Assembly: GCA_026400935.1 (NCBI GenBank)
Contig: JAPLNX010000318.1
Location: 1 to 32,396 of the forward strand
DNA length: 32,396 bases
Origin: Planctomycetia bacterium
GTDB taxonomy: Bacteria; Planctomycetota; Planctomycetia; Planctomycetales; Planctomycetaceae
Direction of reading: 5' to 3'
Part shown: positions 18,197 to 27,029 of the stretch, piece by piece
How the letters are laid out: every line of letters starts with the position of its first letter
How positions within the stretch are numbered: position 1 is the stretch's first letter
Made by a program: the position numbers and the translations under genes
The notes under the pieces: model-generated
Databases searched by the model: none
The model's input: only the letters and a program-made list of their open reading frames with translations
What the model was told of the DNA's origin: nothing

Positions 18197-18841
18197 TTAC
18201 TTGGCAAAAATCTTGGCCACGGGCATTTCAAACCCCGGCACCGTTGTGGATTGAATAACGTCCTGAATTCCGAACGTCCTCGATTCAACGTATTCGCTTC
18301 CCTGCAACCGTAACACGGTCACTTCCTGCGACTCCGGATCAACAAGCCAATACTCAGGAATACTCGCCGCCGCATAATCGGCACGCTTATCGACCAAATC
18401 TCGTTTTCGATTTTCCGGGCCTTCGCTGATGATCTCGATGACCAATTCCGCGCTGGCGAGATACTTGTCGCCATCCGAGTCATCGGGAGCAGTCGAACGA
18501 GTAAAGATGACGTCCGGCTCACGAAATCTGAGATGCGCCACGAGCAACGGCATTGGTGCGCAGAGCACCGTTCCCAGTTCATAGGTTTGGACATAGATGC
18601 GCAGTGGAACGGCAATGTTCATTGAAACGTTTTGATGCCGAATGCTAGGCATGGGGAGCACCTCAATACGTCCGTTGTCGAACTCGACTAAACGAATTCC
18701 GGGGAGATCGAGATAGTCGTATTTGCTCCATTGGCCTTGACTGGGATACAGCAACGCGACGCCCCAAGCTGGCTGTTGCCCAGGAAGCGCAGCCGATTCG
18801 GGGAGTGTCGTTAATGGTTCAGGTAACGTTGCCGTTGTCAT
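18197..18841 (-). CDS. Uma2 family protein (PD-(D/E)XK nuclease fold, DUF820)
   Basis: The protein has 214 aa with the restriction-endonuclease-like core of the Uma2/DUF820 family. EPDV with Asp110, VIEIIS with Glu136 and DKRADY with Lys152 fit a PD-(D/E)XK active site, and IPEYWLVDPE at 161-170 is the strongest family signature. There is no signal peptide, so it should be cytoplasmic, unlike most of its operon neighbours. The family is greatly expanded in cyanobacteria and planctomycetes and its biological role is unknown. I chose the ATG at 18841 (MTTATLPEPL) because it has AGGAACC about 8 bases upstream; the frame is open to 18883. All three putative catalytic residues are present, so the protein may be active. 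Confidence 0.9.
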   Translation of the reverse strand: MTTATLPEPLTTLPESAALPGQQPAWGVALLYPSQGQWSKYDYLDLPGIRLVEFDNGRIEVLPMPSIRHQNVSMNIAVPLRIYVQTYELGTVLCAPMPLLVAHLRFREPDVIFTRSTAPDDSDGDKYLASAELVIEIISEGPENRKRDLVDKRADYAAASIPEYWLVDPESQEVTVLRLQGSEYVESRTFGIQDVIQSTTVPGFEMPVAKIFAK

Positions 18842-18886
18842 GAGATGGTTCCTGTGAACCGCATTCGTTTGTGACGGTAACACGAA

Positions 18887-21800
18887 TTACTTGGCAACAG
18901 TGATCGCGACCGCTCCATCCGATGCGGCGACTGCGCCATCAAAATCGGCGGAGGCTCGGATGACGGCGTTGGCAATTGCACCCTCCGTCGCATCGGCGGC
19001 GGCGGTGATGTTGATGACTCCTTCGGTTTTATCGGCGGGGATCGTCACCTTCTCGGCGACCAGGCCGACGACACCCGGTGGCGAGACAACTTCCAAAGTT
19101 ACCGGTCCCGCGAAGTTATTGACTCGCTGAATCGTGACTTTGACCTCAAGCTTCTCACCTCTCTTCACGGCTCCAGCATTCGCCGGAGTCGTTGTGACGT
19201 TGACTGCGTTCGGCTTCACGGTGATGACAATCGGCGTCGAGGGAGTAAACACCGTGACGGCGTTCGCCTTAGTCGCGGTGTTTGTATCGTTGAGTACTTT
19301 CTCCTTCGCCATCTTGTCTGCAAGCGCCGCTTTGTTTTTGTCGTCAGCAACCTTCGCATCCGCTTCGGCTTTGATCTTTGCGTCTGCCGCCGTTTTGTTT
19401 GCAACAGTTGAATCGGCCAGAGTTTTGTCGGCCACAACGAGTGCGTCTGCCGCCTTTTTGGCTTCCTCTTGAGCTGCCGAAAGCGCCTTAGCGGTCGTTT
19501 CCTTATCGGCGTCTGTCGTCGCCTTGTCTTTAGCTTCGGTCGCCTTCTTCACTGCTTCCGCAGTTTCAGTCACTTTCTTGGCGGCTGCTTCTTTGTCCGT
19601 CGTTGCCTTCTTGAACACGGCGTCAGCATCGGTCGCCGTTTTGACTGCCGCGTCTCGGTCGGTGTTCGCCTTTGTCAGTGCCTCCGTAGCTTGCGTAGAA
19701 GCGACGACCGATTGATCGAAGATGACTTTTGCCTTGTCTGCGAGTTCCGGACGACGGCGATATTGGACTGCTCCGGAAGCTTTCATATAGAGGGTGTAAG
19801 TCCCCACCGGAACGTTGTTCGGCAAGAAGATCCGGTAGACGCCGTCACTCGCTCCCTTGTTGATCGGCTTGTTTTCAACCTGAGCGTTTTGAGGCGTGCC
19901 GACGAAGGTCAGTGTCACGTTCTCATCGAAGCCGTTCCGTTTGGCGAGTTTGACCGGAACCAAGATCTGCCGATTGTGATTCGCGTCCACGCGGAAGACG
20001 TCGGTACTGACTTGGAACGGATACGTCTCCGGAGTGACCGCGAGACAGAGATCGCGTGAGAGTCGCGAGACCGGGCCTATTGCCGCCGTTCCGTCCCAGA
20101 TGGTCGTGGCTGCCCGCGCGACGTGAGCCACATCGCGAGCCGCCGCATTCTGCGCCGCAACAGCAGCAATCGCGGCAGCGTTTGCATCGGCGATACGCTT
20201 CTCGGCGGCGGTCTGACCGTCTTGAGCCGCTTTGAGTTTTGCGTTCGCTTGATCGTGTTCCGTGACTGCTTTCGTCTTCGCTTGCTCCGAGGTTTTCAAC
20301 ACATTGGCCGTATCGGTGGCCGCTTTGTCCGCGACCGTCTTTTCTTGAAGCGCCGCTTTCGCCGCCGCATCGGAATCGACCGCCGCTTTCTCAGCTGCGG
20401 CGACGGCGTCTTTCAGTTCTTGCTTGTCTTTGTTCTTATCCAGTTCAACCTTCGCCGCCGCGACCTTGTCCGTGTTGGCCTTATGAGCTGCCGCCGCGTC
20501 CGTGACCTTCTTGTCCACGACCGCTTTCGCATCCGCCGCCTTCTTGGCCACTTCGGCGTCGGCATTGAACTTGGTCTCCGCTGCCTGACGTGTTGCCAGG
20601 AATTTCTTTTCGTCCTCGACCGCCTTTGCGACGTCTTGTTGAGTCTTCGGCAAAGCGTCTATTGCGGGCTTAATTGCCGCCTTTGTATCGGCCACCGCTT
20701 TGACCTTCGCGTTGTCATCAATTCGTGCCTTTGACACGATTTTGGCGAACGCGAACGCGCCGTCCGGGGCATCTTCAGCACAGGAAAAAATCAAGCTGGA
20801 AGAGTTCTGCCCCGGCCCGATGCTCGTCCCCTTGCAGGTGACACCTTGAGGAAGGTTCTCCGCTGTGACGTCGATGACGCCGTTGAATCCATCGCGTCGA
20901 AATGCGATCACACGCGCCGAATAGTTTTCGCCTTTGCGAAGCCCGGCCGGATAGGGGCTCGAAGCGACATTGTTGTCTGCGAGCGGAGCTTCCGGCAGCA
21001 CGACAACTCGGAAGTCTGGTGACTCTTTACGAATCGCCAAGCGATACACCATGCGAGCGTCTCCGCGCGATTCATAGTACCGGTCGCGGATCGAAACTCG
21101 ATACATGCCGTCCGCCGGCACAACAAATTGGAATGCCGGATCGTCACTGAGGGTTTCAAAGACGTTTGGGACGAGGTTCGTTCCAGTGTCGTCTTGAGCG
21201 GTGATGCGTTGAGTCGTCTCAACACCCTTGTCGTCTTTCAACACGCGGTCGAGTGTGACATAAGGGTCGGCGTTGCTTCCCTGTCGATCGCCGAACGCTT
21301 CGATCCAAAAAATCTCTTGAGCCTTCGCATCAAAACTGAAGTAGTCCACGTCACCTCGCACCTGAAACTGCCCGGCCACTTCCGTGGGCACCACCAACTT
21401 GTTGGCTTGCTCCGCAGCGTCGTTCGGCTCTTGTTCCAAGCCAACTGCTACGGAGGCGAGGTACATCGTCACCGGATTCGCGTTTCCGGCCGGTGTGCTC
21501 CACACGTAAGTGAATCCGTCAACGCCACCTTGGAGGGCTCCGAGATTGTCTGCTGCACGAACCGTTTCCTGGTCTGCGGGAAAACTGACCGAAACCGCAA
21601 CCTTCTCAAGCGGTCGGCCATCGACGTTGACTCCTGCCGGTTGCCCTCCAGGCAAGTTGCGTCCAAACAAAGTGACTTGCGTGTTTGAACCGGGGAGGCC
21701 ACCGGTCGGTAGCGTGAAGTCGATGTACGGTCCCGTAGTGACCGTGACGCGGTAGCCGTGATCTGCTCCGCCAGTGTAGATCTGATCGATGAGTCGCACG

Positions 21801-22447
21801 AAGTAATCGCCGTCCGCTGGCAACGTCACGTCAAGCAACGCATCACGTCGCGAGATTGCCCGGACTGTGGCGAGTCGACGACCGTTCGCATCTTGAAATT
21901 CAACCTGTGGCTTCAGCTTCGAATCAATTTTCGTCGACTGACAAATCGCGAGCACACGCTGCCCCGCTTTGCCGACGAACTTGAAGTAATCGAACGTGTT
22001 CCCATCCGCACGACCGTTAACCGTCGAATTGATCTCAATCGGAGTCGCTTGCTCGCGAGTATTGTTCGGTTCGACCTCGTTCGTTTCCTTGCGTGAACCC
22101 ACGACGAAGCTGCGCGGGTTGCTGACTCCGAAGCGACCACTCGAACGGACTTCATAGATTCCGTCCGGGACACCAGCATCGACCGTCACAACGAAAGTAC
22201 TGGTGACCGGCGTTTTCACTCCGTTTGCGTCGAGCATCTTCTGGTCGGCTTTGATGCCTGGGTGACTGAAAATCAGCTTCGCGGCTTCATCGAGATCGGT
22301 CCCGTTGGCTAGTGTGACTTCGGTTGCCACTCCGACTTGAGCACCTGGCGGAAACACCGAAAACAATTTCGCCTGCGGAAGCTGAGCAAACGCAGGTGTT
22401 GATCCGACCAAGGCCACGGCAAAAAGGAGCGCAAGTTTGCGAGTCAT
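18887..22447 (-). CDS. Large PPC-domain surface protein with two long coiled coils
   Basis: The protein has 1186 aa. It begins with a clean signal peptide ending in the AFA-Q cleavage region (about residues 1-21). PPC-type beta domains follow, marked by EVEPNNTREQATPI, ADGNTFDYFKFVGKAGQRVL, EQEPNDAAEQANK and VRGDVDYFSFDAKA. Two very Lys/Ala/Glu-rich coiled-coil stretches lie at about 575-775 and 900-1060, separated by an Ig-like segment (FDENVTLTFVGTPQ, VPVGTYTLYM). A final Ig-like domain ends the protein. The ATG at 22447 is preferred over one at 22459 because GAGAG lies about 7 bases upstream and the signal peptide then starts MTRKLALL. It is probably a structural or binding protein of the cell surface; no enzyme motif is visible. 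Confidence 0.88.
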   Translation of the reverse strand: MTRKLALLFAVALVGSTPAFAQLPQAKLFSVFPPGAQVGVATEVTLANGTDLDEAAKLIFSHPGIKADQKMLDANGVKTPVTSTFVVTVDAGVPDGIYEVRSSGRFGVSNPRSFVVGSRKETNEVEPNNTREQATPIEINSTVNGRADGNTFDYFKFVGKAGQRVLAICQSTKIDSKLKPQVEFQDANGRRLATVRAISRRDALLDVTLPADGDYFVRLIDQIYTGGADHGYRVTVTTGPYIDFTLPTGGLPGSNTQVTLFGRNLPGGQPAGVNVDGRPLEKVAVSVSFPADQETVRAADNLGALQGGVDGFTYVWSTPAGNANPVTMYLASVAVGLEQEPNDAAEQANKLVVPTEVAGQFQVRGDVDYFSFDAKAQEIFWIEAFGDRQGSNADPYVTLDRVLKDDKGVETTQRITAQDDTGTNLVPNVFETLSDDPAFQFVVPADGMYRVSIRDRYYESRGDARMVYRLAIRKESPDFRVVVLPEAPLADNNVASSPYPAGLRKGENYSARVIAFRRDGFNGVIDVTAENLPQGVTCKGTSIGPGQNSSSLIFSCAEDAPDGAFAFAKIVSKARIDDNAKVKAVADTKAAIKPAIDALPKTQQDVAKAVEDEKKFLATRQAAETKFNADAEVAKKAADAKAVVDKKVTDAAAAHKANTDKVAAAKVELDKNKDKQELKDAVAAAEKAAVDSDAAAKAALQEKTVADKAATDTANVLKTSEQAKTKAVTEHDQANAKLKAAQDGQTAAEKRIADANAAAIAAVAAQNAAARDVAHVARAATTIWDGTAAIGPVSRLSRDLCLAVTPETYPFQVSTDVFRVDANHNRQILVPVKLAKRNGFDENVTLTFVGTPQNAQVENKPINKGASDGVYRIFLPNNVPVGTYTLYMKASGAVQYRRRPELADKAKVIFDQSVVASTQATEALTKANTDRDAAVKTATDADAVFKKATTDKEAAAKKVTETAEAVKKATEAKDKATTDADKETTAKALSAAQEEAKKAADALVVADKTLADSTVANKTAADAKIKAEADAKVADDKNKAALADKMAKEKVLNDTNTATKANAVTVFTPSTPIVITVKPNAVNVTTTPANAGAVKRGEKLEVKVTIQRVNNFAGPVTLEVVSPPGVVGLVAEKVTIPADKTEGVINITAAADATEGAIANAVIRASADFDGAVAASDGAVAITVAK

Positions 22448-22540
22448 GGCAACTCTCATTCAAAAAACGGCGAGATGTTTCGCCGAAGGGCGTGATATCG
22501 GTAGGCAATAAGGCGGGCAAAGTTCGGCTTAGTGGTAAAA

Positions 22541-22792
22541 CTAGCCCAAAACGTTGACGACCCGAGACAACATCCGGCCGGCCCATCTAGCGACGGACGG
22601 AATGAAACGATGCACGAAAACCAGAACTGGTAGCAGGACAATCAGTAACACAAACATCATGGGAACGACCTGCCAAAAGCAAATAGCCAATGCAGCGAAT
22701 TGCCCGACGACCATCGACTCTAACCAGAAAACTCGTGTTTCTAGATATTGAATTTGTTCGTCGAATGAGTTGCGATCGTTCAGTTGCAACAT
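22541..22792 (-). CDS. Small membrane protein, unknown function
   Basis: The protein has 83 aa. It has a polar N-terminal helix (about 1-25), then a hydrophobic stretch of about residues 26-62 long enough for two membrane passes, then an amphipathic basic tail (RWAGRMLSRVVNV). No family is recognised. The ATG at 22792 is chosen: the upstream in-frame GTG at 22804 is better explained as part of its ribosome binding site (TGGAG, about 8 bases before the ATG). It sits between the DUF1549/DUF1553 gene and the PPC protein in the same direction, so it is probably co-transcribed and may anchor or assist the exported proteins. Confidence 0.6.
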   Translation of the reverse strand: MLQLNDRNSFDEQIQYLETRVFWLESMVVGQFAALAICFWQVVPMMFVLLIVLLPVLVFVHRFIPSVARWAGRMLSRVVNVLG

Positions 22793-22826
22793 GTCATACT
22801 CCACAGCTTAGCTTTCACAAAAACGA

Positions 22827-22895
22827 ACAGAGGAATGAAGACTGCGGAATGGAATCGATGAGGGTCGGTTCATTCCTTTGCCTCCATTCCTCTGT
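22827..22895. repeat. Imperfect inverted repeat inside the six-gene operon
   Basis: Arms of 24 bp at 22827-22850 and 22872-22895 are complementary with about five mismatches; the outer 11 bases (ACAGAGGAATG) match perfectly. The element lies between the DUF1549/DUF1553 gene stop and the small membrane protein start. It could be a REP-like palindrome that folds in the mRNA and adjusts downstream expression. Confidence 0.6.
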
Positions 22896-22947
22896 CGATT
22901 TTGTTCCACGATTTTGGACTTCGACTCCAACCGGAATCCAGAATCAC

Positions 22948-25455
22948 TTAGTGGTTGAACAAGAACTCCTTTGTGTTGATCAACGCCCAGAGGATGTCTT
23001 CGTAGGCAATCTTTGGAGTTGCTTCGTGCTTGGCGATGTGAGCCAAAGCGATCTTCGCTTCGTCCGCATTCGGTTCACGCGAATAAACCCAGCGATACAG
23101 TTCCTTCACTTTGTCTTCATGCGTCCGGGTCTTGTCTGCCGCCATGACGGTAGCGCGACCGGTACCAAATGCGATCTTGTCCTGTACTTCGCTACTATTT
23201 AGTAGGTGCAGGCTTTGAGCCAAGTTTGCCTCTTGTGAACGTTCGCATTCGCAAGCGGTGTCGGCTTGCGGCTGACCGAAGACCTTCAAGAAGTACGGAC
23301 CAATCGCCGGATCCGGCAGTTGGACCGCCTTTGTTCCCGGTGGCAGGCTGCCGAATTGCTGATTGGTGTTGGTCACTCGATGGAAGCCGTCATACAGCAC
23401 TTCGGCGGTAAGACGCTTCGGGTAGTACCGCGAAAAGTTTTGCTTGTCTTTGAGGTTGTAATCGTTTGGCAATGAATTGAGTTGGTAAGTGCTCGACGAG
23501 GTGATCGTCTTCACGAGCCACTTCAGGTTGAAACCACTGTCGATGAAACCTTGCGAGAGCTTAGCCAAGAGTTCCGGGTTCGACGGCGGATTTGTTTCAC
23601 GCATGTCGTCTTCGGGTTCCACGATTCCGCGATCGAAGAAGTGCTTCCAATAGCGATTGACGAGAGCGCGTGCAAAGAACGGATTGTTCTTGTCAGCCAT
23701 CCAGTCGACCAACAAGTGGCGCGGGTCGCGTTCTGGAGCAACTGCCAAAGCCGGTGAACCGAGTCCGGCTGGTTTAAGCGACTGGCCATTACGAGGATTC
23801 GTGGCAGCAGCCAAGCCGTCGTTGTGGAAGACGCGTCGGTCACGAGTCGCCTTGCTCATCCCCGGATCGAAAATGTTCTTCTTGGCCACTCGACTAAAGA
23901 ACGCGGAGAAGCCGTAGTAGTCATTTTGGCTCCACTTCTCGAACGGGTGGTGATGGCAGCGAGCACATTGAATTCGCAGTCCCAAAAACAACTGGGCGGT
24001 GTCTTCGACTTGCTCGTTGTTTTCATCCACTTCACGATACCAAATAACCGCCGGATTCGTCGTCGAATCACCGGACGCGGTGATCACTTCGCGAGCAAAC
24101 TGATCGTACGGCTTATTCTCGTAAAGGTTGTTCCAGATCCACTGATAGAAGCCATAAGTCGCAGCCGCATCGTCCGGAGCGCGGTTCTTATTTCGCAAAA
24201 CCAGATTCCACTTGTTCGCGAAGTAGTCCGCGTAGTCCGTCGAATCGAGCAGTCGGTCGATGTACTTCTCACGCTTGGCCGGATCGGTGTCCGCCATGAA
24301 TGCACGGACTTGTTCTTCCGTCGGCAGCGTGCCGCTGACGTCAATCGAGACTCGGCGGAGGAATGTCGCGTCGTCAGACAACGTCGACGGTGGAATCCCG
24401 AGCAACTTCAGCTTGCCGAAGACTGCGTCGTCGATAAAGCCTTTGCTCGGTGGCACCGCCGTCACTTCAGCACCGAGCGGCACTGTCGCTCGGAACGTCG
24501 AAACCTGTCCTTGATAGCGAGCCATGATTGCGACCTCACCGGCTAGGTCGAGCGTCTTGATCATGCCGGTATTCGTTGCTTCGGCCATTTCCGTATCGTT
24601 GGCTTCAAACAGGGCCATCCGAGTGACGTCTTCAGTCTTCCCGTCGCTGTAGGTGGCGATGACTGTGATCTGTTGATCGGCACCGCGATCCATCACGCGA
24701 CCTTCGGGGAGACATTTAATCGACGCAACCACCGGATCGGCTTCGGAACCGTAAGGGGTGCCTTGCTCGATCCATCGCGCGATCAAGCGATATTCGTAGC
24801 TATCGACGTCCATTCGCTTGCCGCCACCGTGAGGCGATTTGCCGGTCGGCTTGGTCAGCAACAGACTCTCACCGGGTGACGGCGGAGAGAGACGTCGACC
24901 GCGATTTTCTTTGACGAGGAATTCGTAGTCCTCATCGGGATAGAAACCGAGCAAGCTCAACTTGAAGCCGTTCTGGCCCGAAGCCTTGCCGTGGCAGCCA
25001 CCGCTGTTGCAACCGAGTTTCGTGAAGATCGGGACGATCTGATTTTTGAAGTTGATCGGGACTTGTTGCTCAAGCCCTTCGACATGAACCGCAACGGCGG
25101 CATTGAGCCCGTTGCCGGTGATCTTGAGAGTCGCGTCGCCGTCTCTGGCCGGTGTAATCAACCCGGTGGCATCGACGTTGATGACGCCTGCCGGTTCAGT
25201 CGTGTACTGAACTTTGCGAGTGTGATCACGAAGTTGCCCGCTGGAGTAGGTGCCGGTCACATACACCTGCTGCCGCGCGTCGCGACCTCGCAGTGTGACC
25301 GGCTTTCCTTCGGCAGTTGGCTCAATTTTCAAAGCACTCAACTGACCGGGGTCCCCCAATCCCTTGGGTTTCGCGGGCTCGGCATTCGCCGGAAACGTGG
25401 AGGCAACGGCGGTCGCAACCGACATTGCAAACAAAAATCGGCTCATCATCCTCAT
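22948..25455 (-). CDS. DUF1549/DUF1553 (PSCyt2/PSD1) cytochrome protein with BIG2-like domains
   Basis: The protein has 835 aa. A signal peptide (about 1-25, ending ANA) is followed by a BIG2-like Ig domain (40-127). A planctomycete cytochrome segment follows with C149-x4-C154-H155 in LGCNSGGCHGKASGQNGFKL, then a second Ig-like domain (about 250-335). The DUF1549 domain (about 345-560) contains RRVSIDVSGTLPT, the heme-like CARCHHHPF and NDYYGFSAFF. The DUF1553 domain (about 590-800) contains FARALVNRYWKHFF and WLVKTITSSSTYQLN. It is predicted periplasmic or surface-bound, with unknown activity. The ATG at 25455 is chosen for its GAGGAG binding site and fit to the signal peptide; the frame is open to 25548. 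It is the first gene of a six-gene minus-strand operon. Confidence 0.92.
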   Translation of the reverse strand: MRMMSRFLFAMSVATAVASTFPANAEPAKPKGLGDPGQLSALKIEPTAEGKPVTLRGRDARQQVYVTGTYSSGQLRDHTRKVQYTTEPAGVINVDATGLITPARDGDATLKITGNGLNAAVAVHVEGLEQQVPINFKNQIVPIFTKLGCNSGGCHGKASGQNGFKLSLLGFYPDEDYEFLVKENRGRRLSPPSPGESLLLTKPTGKSPHGGGKRMDVDSYEYRLIARWIEQGTPYGSEADPVVASIKCLPEGRVMDRGADQQITVIATYSDGKTEDVTRMALFEANDTEMAEATNTGMIKTLDLAGEVAIMARYQGQVSTFRATVPLGAEVTAVPPSKGFIDDAVFGKLKLLGIPPSTLSDDATFLRRVSIDVSGTLPTEEQVRAFMADTDPAKREKYIDRLLDSTDYADYFANKWNLVLRNKNRAPDDAAATYGFYQWIWNNLYENKPYDQFAREVITASGDSTTNPAVIWYREVDENNEQVEDTAQLFLGLRIQCARCHHHPFEKWSQNDYYGFSAFFSRVAKKNIFDPGMSKATRDRRVFHNDGLAAATNPRNGQSLKPAGLGSPALAVAPERDPRHLLVDWMADKNNPFFARALVNRYWKHFFDRGIVEPEDDMRETNPPSNPELLAKLSQGFIDSGFNLKWLVKTITSSSTYQLNSLPNDYNLKDKQNFSRYYPKRLTAEVLYDGFHRVTNTNQQFGSLPPGTKAVQLPDPAIGPYFLKVFGQPQADTACECERSQEANLAQSLHLLNSSEVQDKIAFGTGRATVMAADKTRTHEDKVKELYRWVYSREPNADEAKIALAHIAKHEATPKIAYEDILWALINTKEFLFNH

Positions 25456-25799
25456 GGACTGCTCCTCTTCATGACGGAGTGGCATCGGGAGGTCATCCCG
25501 GTTAGGGACCGAAAAAATTTGTTTTCTTGAGGCAGGCTTGCATCGCAAGTTTCGCGAACGAAGTTATTGAGATGCGGGTTCGGTGAGTGAATGCAGGCTA
25601 GCTGGCAGGACCAAGTAGCAAAGCTGCGAGAGCTTAGGCTTACTAGGCGGACGGCACAACATATCAACGGACTCCTGGTTGTCAATCAGGGTTCTCGCTT
25701 CCGGTCGGATCGGTTTGCCCAACCGTTAGGCGTGACTGAGTTGTGTATCCTCCTTGAAATCGACACGATCAGAACGACCCAACCTCAAAGGACCGCTTG
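25456..25799. other. Divergent promoter region between the cytochrome operon and ribBA
   Basis: These 344 bases lie between two divergent start codons and must hold promoters for both units. I see no clear promoter hexamers, no RNA gene, and no FMN riboswitch (no RFN-type conserved blocks) ahead of ribBA. Confidence 0.4.
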
Positions 25800-27029
25800 A
25801 TGAACACCCCGCCTCCCACGAACACAATCGACGATGCCCTTGCCGCGCTAAGAGCCGGTCATTTGGTCATCGTCGTTGATCCTTCTGATCGCGAGAACGA
25901 GGGCGATTTCGTTGGAGCGGCAGAGTTCATTACGGCAGAGCAAGTGGACTTCATGTTGACTCGCGGTCGTGGAGTGATGTGCTGCCCCATGACACGCGAC
26001 GTCGCTGATCGCTTACGACTTTCGCCGCTCGTCGATGCGGAATCGAACTCATCTCCGAATCACACGCCGTTCTTGACGCCAGTAGATCATCGCAATTCGG
26101 GAACGGGAGTCAGTGCTGAAAGTCGCGCGATGACGTTACGTGCGCTGGCTGATTCGGCATCAATGCCGCAAGATTTCGTACGTCCGGGGCATCTCAACCC
26201 ACTGCTGGCCAAGGATGGAGGAGTGCTGCGACGAGCGGGACACACGGAGGCAACGGTCGACCTGCTGCGAATTGCGGGGCTGAAACCAGTCGGTGTGTTG
26301 ATTGAAATTCTCAGTCAAAAACATGGCGGCATGGCTGATCGCGAAGAATTAGATGAGCTCGCTAAAGAGTTCGGCATTCCGATCATCACAATCGAAGAAC
26401 TGATTCGTCATCGCCGTCTTCGTGAGCGCCTCGTCACGAGGCAAGTCGAAGTCCCGATTGAACTGCGTGATTATGGTCGAGTCACCGTCATCGCATACAA
26501 GGTTGAGCATGAAGATCAGGAACCGCTCGCACTGGTTTGGGGCGACCTCAAATCCATCGAGTCGCCGCTAATCCGGATGCACTCAAGCTGCTTCACAGGC
26601 GATGTGCTCGATTCACTGCGCTGCGACTGCGGGGATCAACTTCATATGGCCATGCGGATGATTTCGGAGTCCGGAGCGGGGGCTGTCGTTTATCTTCCGC
26701 AAGAAGGACGCGGCATCGGTTTGGTGTCGAAACTCAAGGCATATCAACTGCAGGATCAAGGATTCGATACGGTCGAGGCGAATCATAAACTCGGCTTCAA
26801 AGCAGATCTGCGAGACTACATGATCGGCCTGCAAATCCTGAAAGACCTCGGCCTGCGACAAGTTCGTATCCTGACGAATAACCCGAAGAAGCTCGAATCG
26901 TTTGAGGCGACTTGGGATTTGCATGTCGTCGAGCAAGTCCCGATCGTCGCGCCGCACCATGAGTATCGAGAGAGATACATGGCCACGAAGCGCGATAAGA
27001 TGGGACACAACTTGCCGATGAATCCGTGA
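25800..27029 (+). CDS. ribBA: Bifunctional 3,4-dihydroxy-2-butanone-4-phosphate synthase / GTP cyclohydrolase II
   Basis: The 409-aa protein supplies both precursors of riboflavin: it converts ribulose 5-phosphate to the four-carbon unit and opens GTP. The N-terminal synthase domain (about 8-205) shows DRENEGD near residue 30 and the HTEATVDL motif near 155. The C-terminal cyclohydrolase II domain (about 210-400) shows the zinc ligands C-x10-C-x-C in SSCFTGDVLDSLRCDCGDQL, LPQEGRGIGL, and ILTNNPKKL near the end. The ATG at 25800 follows AAAGGA by 7 bases; a TTG at 25797 is directly in front and not needed. It acts in the cytoplasm. No other rib genes are nearby. Both active sites look intact. 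Confidence 0.96.
   Translation: MNTPPPTNTIDDALAALRAGHLVIVVDPSDRENEGDFVGAAEFITAEQVDFMLTRGRGVMCCPMTRDVADRLRLSPLVDAESNSSPNHTPFLTPVDHRNSGTGVSAESRAMTLRALADSASMPQDFVRPGHLNPLLAKDGGVLRRAGHTEATVDLLRIAGLKPVGVLIEILSQKHGGMADREELDELAKEFGIPIITIEELIRHRRLRERLVTRQVEVPIELRDYGRVTVIAYKVEHEDQEPLALVWGDLKSIESPLIRMHSSCFTGDVLDSLRCDCGDQLHMAMRMISESGAGAVVYLPQEGRGIGLVSKLKAYQLQDQGFDTVEANHKLGFKADLRDYMIGLQILKDLGLRQVRILTNNPKKLESFEATWDLHVVEQVPIVAPHHEYRERYMATKRDKMGHNLPMNP

Noticed and set aside
25549-25799. FMN riboswitch ahead of ribBA
   Set aside because: The conserved RFN blocks are not present in the leader on either strand.
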